From: Rhizobium sp. Q54
GTDB taxonomy: Bacteria; Pseudomonadota; Alphaproteobacteria; Rhizobiales; Beijerinckiaceae
Assembly: GCA_945878875.1 (NCBI GenBank)
Contig: CAMCUC010000018.1
Span: 1-50,140, forward strand
Length of the DNA: 50,140 bases
Reading direction: 5' to 3'
The translations under genes and the position numbers were made by a program. The notes beneath the pieces were generated by a model. It was not told the origin of the DNA. It did no database searches and saw only the letters and a program-made list of their open reading frames with translations. Positions within the stretch are counted from its first letter, which is position 1. The number at the start of each line of letters is the position of its first letter. This document shows positions 50,110-50,140 of this stretch, one piece after another.

Positions 50110-50140
50110 GTGCCCGACGATTTGCAAGTTATCCCACGTG
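50110..50140 (+). CDS. possible start of the next gene (cut by window edge)
   Basis: GGAG (50100-50103) six bases before a GTG at 50110 opens a frame MPDDLQVIPR that runs off the window. TTGACC at 50074-50079 could be a -35 box, but no good -10 is seen. Ten codons are too few to identify a product. Confidence 0.35.
   Translation, partial: MPDDLQVIPR

Overview
The window reads as a chromosomal segment of a high-GC alphaproteobacterium, most likely a member of the Hyphomicrobiales (Rhizobiales). The evidence is gene content and order: pgsA-moaD-moaE near uvrC, prs-rplY-pth, a Rieske / cytochrome b / cytochrome c1 operon next to trmL, mtnP with apt nearby, carB-greA-ELM1-trxB-lysR, and a MarR / OmpR-type regulator / histidine kinase cluster divergent from ilvE. 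Cytochrome b and c1 are separate genes, not fused as in Bradyrhizobium. The genus cannot be fixed from the sequence alone. No rRNA, tRNA, CRISPR array, insertion sequence or prophage was seen.

Layout. 1-4.5 kb: metF (5' end missing) and metH, the folate branch of methionine synthesis. 4.6-7.8 kb: a TauD/TfdA dioxygenase, then a MASE1-type histidine kinase overlapping a FixJ-type regulator. 7.75-12.06 kb: an accessory-looking block with an MmeI-like restriction-modification enzyme and an orphan tricarboxylate-binding protein, bracketed by palindromic repeats. 12.1-15.8 kb: kinase, regulator and MarR genes on the minus strand, ilvE divergent. 15.8-19.0 kb: an exosortase-like membrane protease with a coupled small protein, divergent from two secreted paralogues with near-identical C-terminal sorting tails; the second has an in-frame amber stop. 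19.0-25.4 kb: isochorismatase-like hydrolase, moaE, moaD, pgsA, an AbrB-family membrane protein, two small exported proteins and uvrC. 25.5-28.7 kb: a lipoprotein, prs, rplY, pth. 28.8-31.5 kb: the cytochrome bc1 complex. 31.8-36.5 kb: trmL, a small exported protein, GtrA, and three Tad-type pilus-related genes, the last with two copies of an unrecognised domain. 36.7-43.9 kb: carB, greA, ELM1-like, trxB, lysR. 43.9-44.3 kb: a candidate anti-Shine-Dalgarno small RNA and a DUF465/YdcH small protein. 44.5-49.9 kb: msrP, mtnP, a small membrane protein, apt, a YegD-like Hsp70 and ychF. The start of one more gene may lie at the right edge.

How it fits together. Methionine and sulfur chemistry recurs: metF/metH make methionine, mtnP and apt recover methylthioadenosine and adenine, msrP repairs oxidised methionine in the periplasm, and trxB supplies thiol reducing power. 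Most of the rest is housekeeping. The parts most worth follow-up are the compact exosortase/substrate locus with its interrupted second substrate, the restriction-modification gene with a frameshift at a G7/C7 run, the candidate small RNA with a CCTCCTCCC motif, and the duplicated domain in the TadG-like protein.
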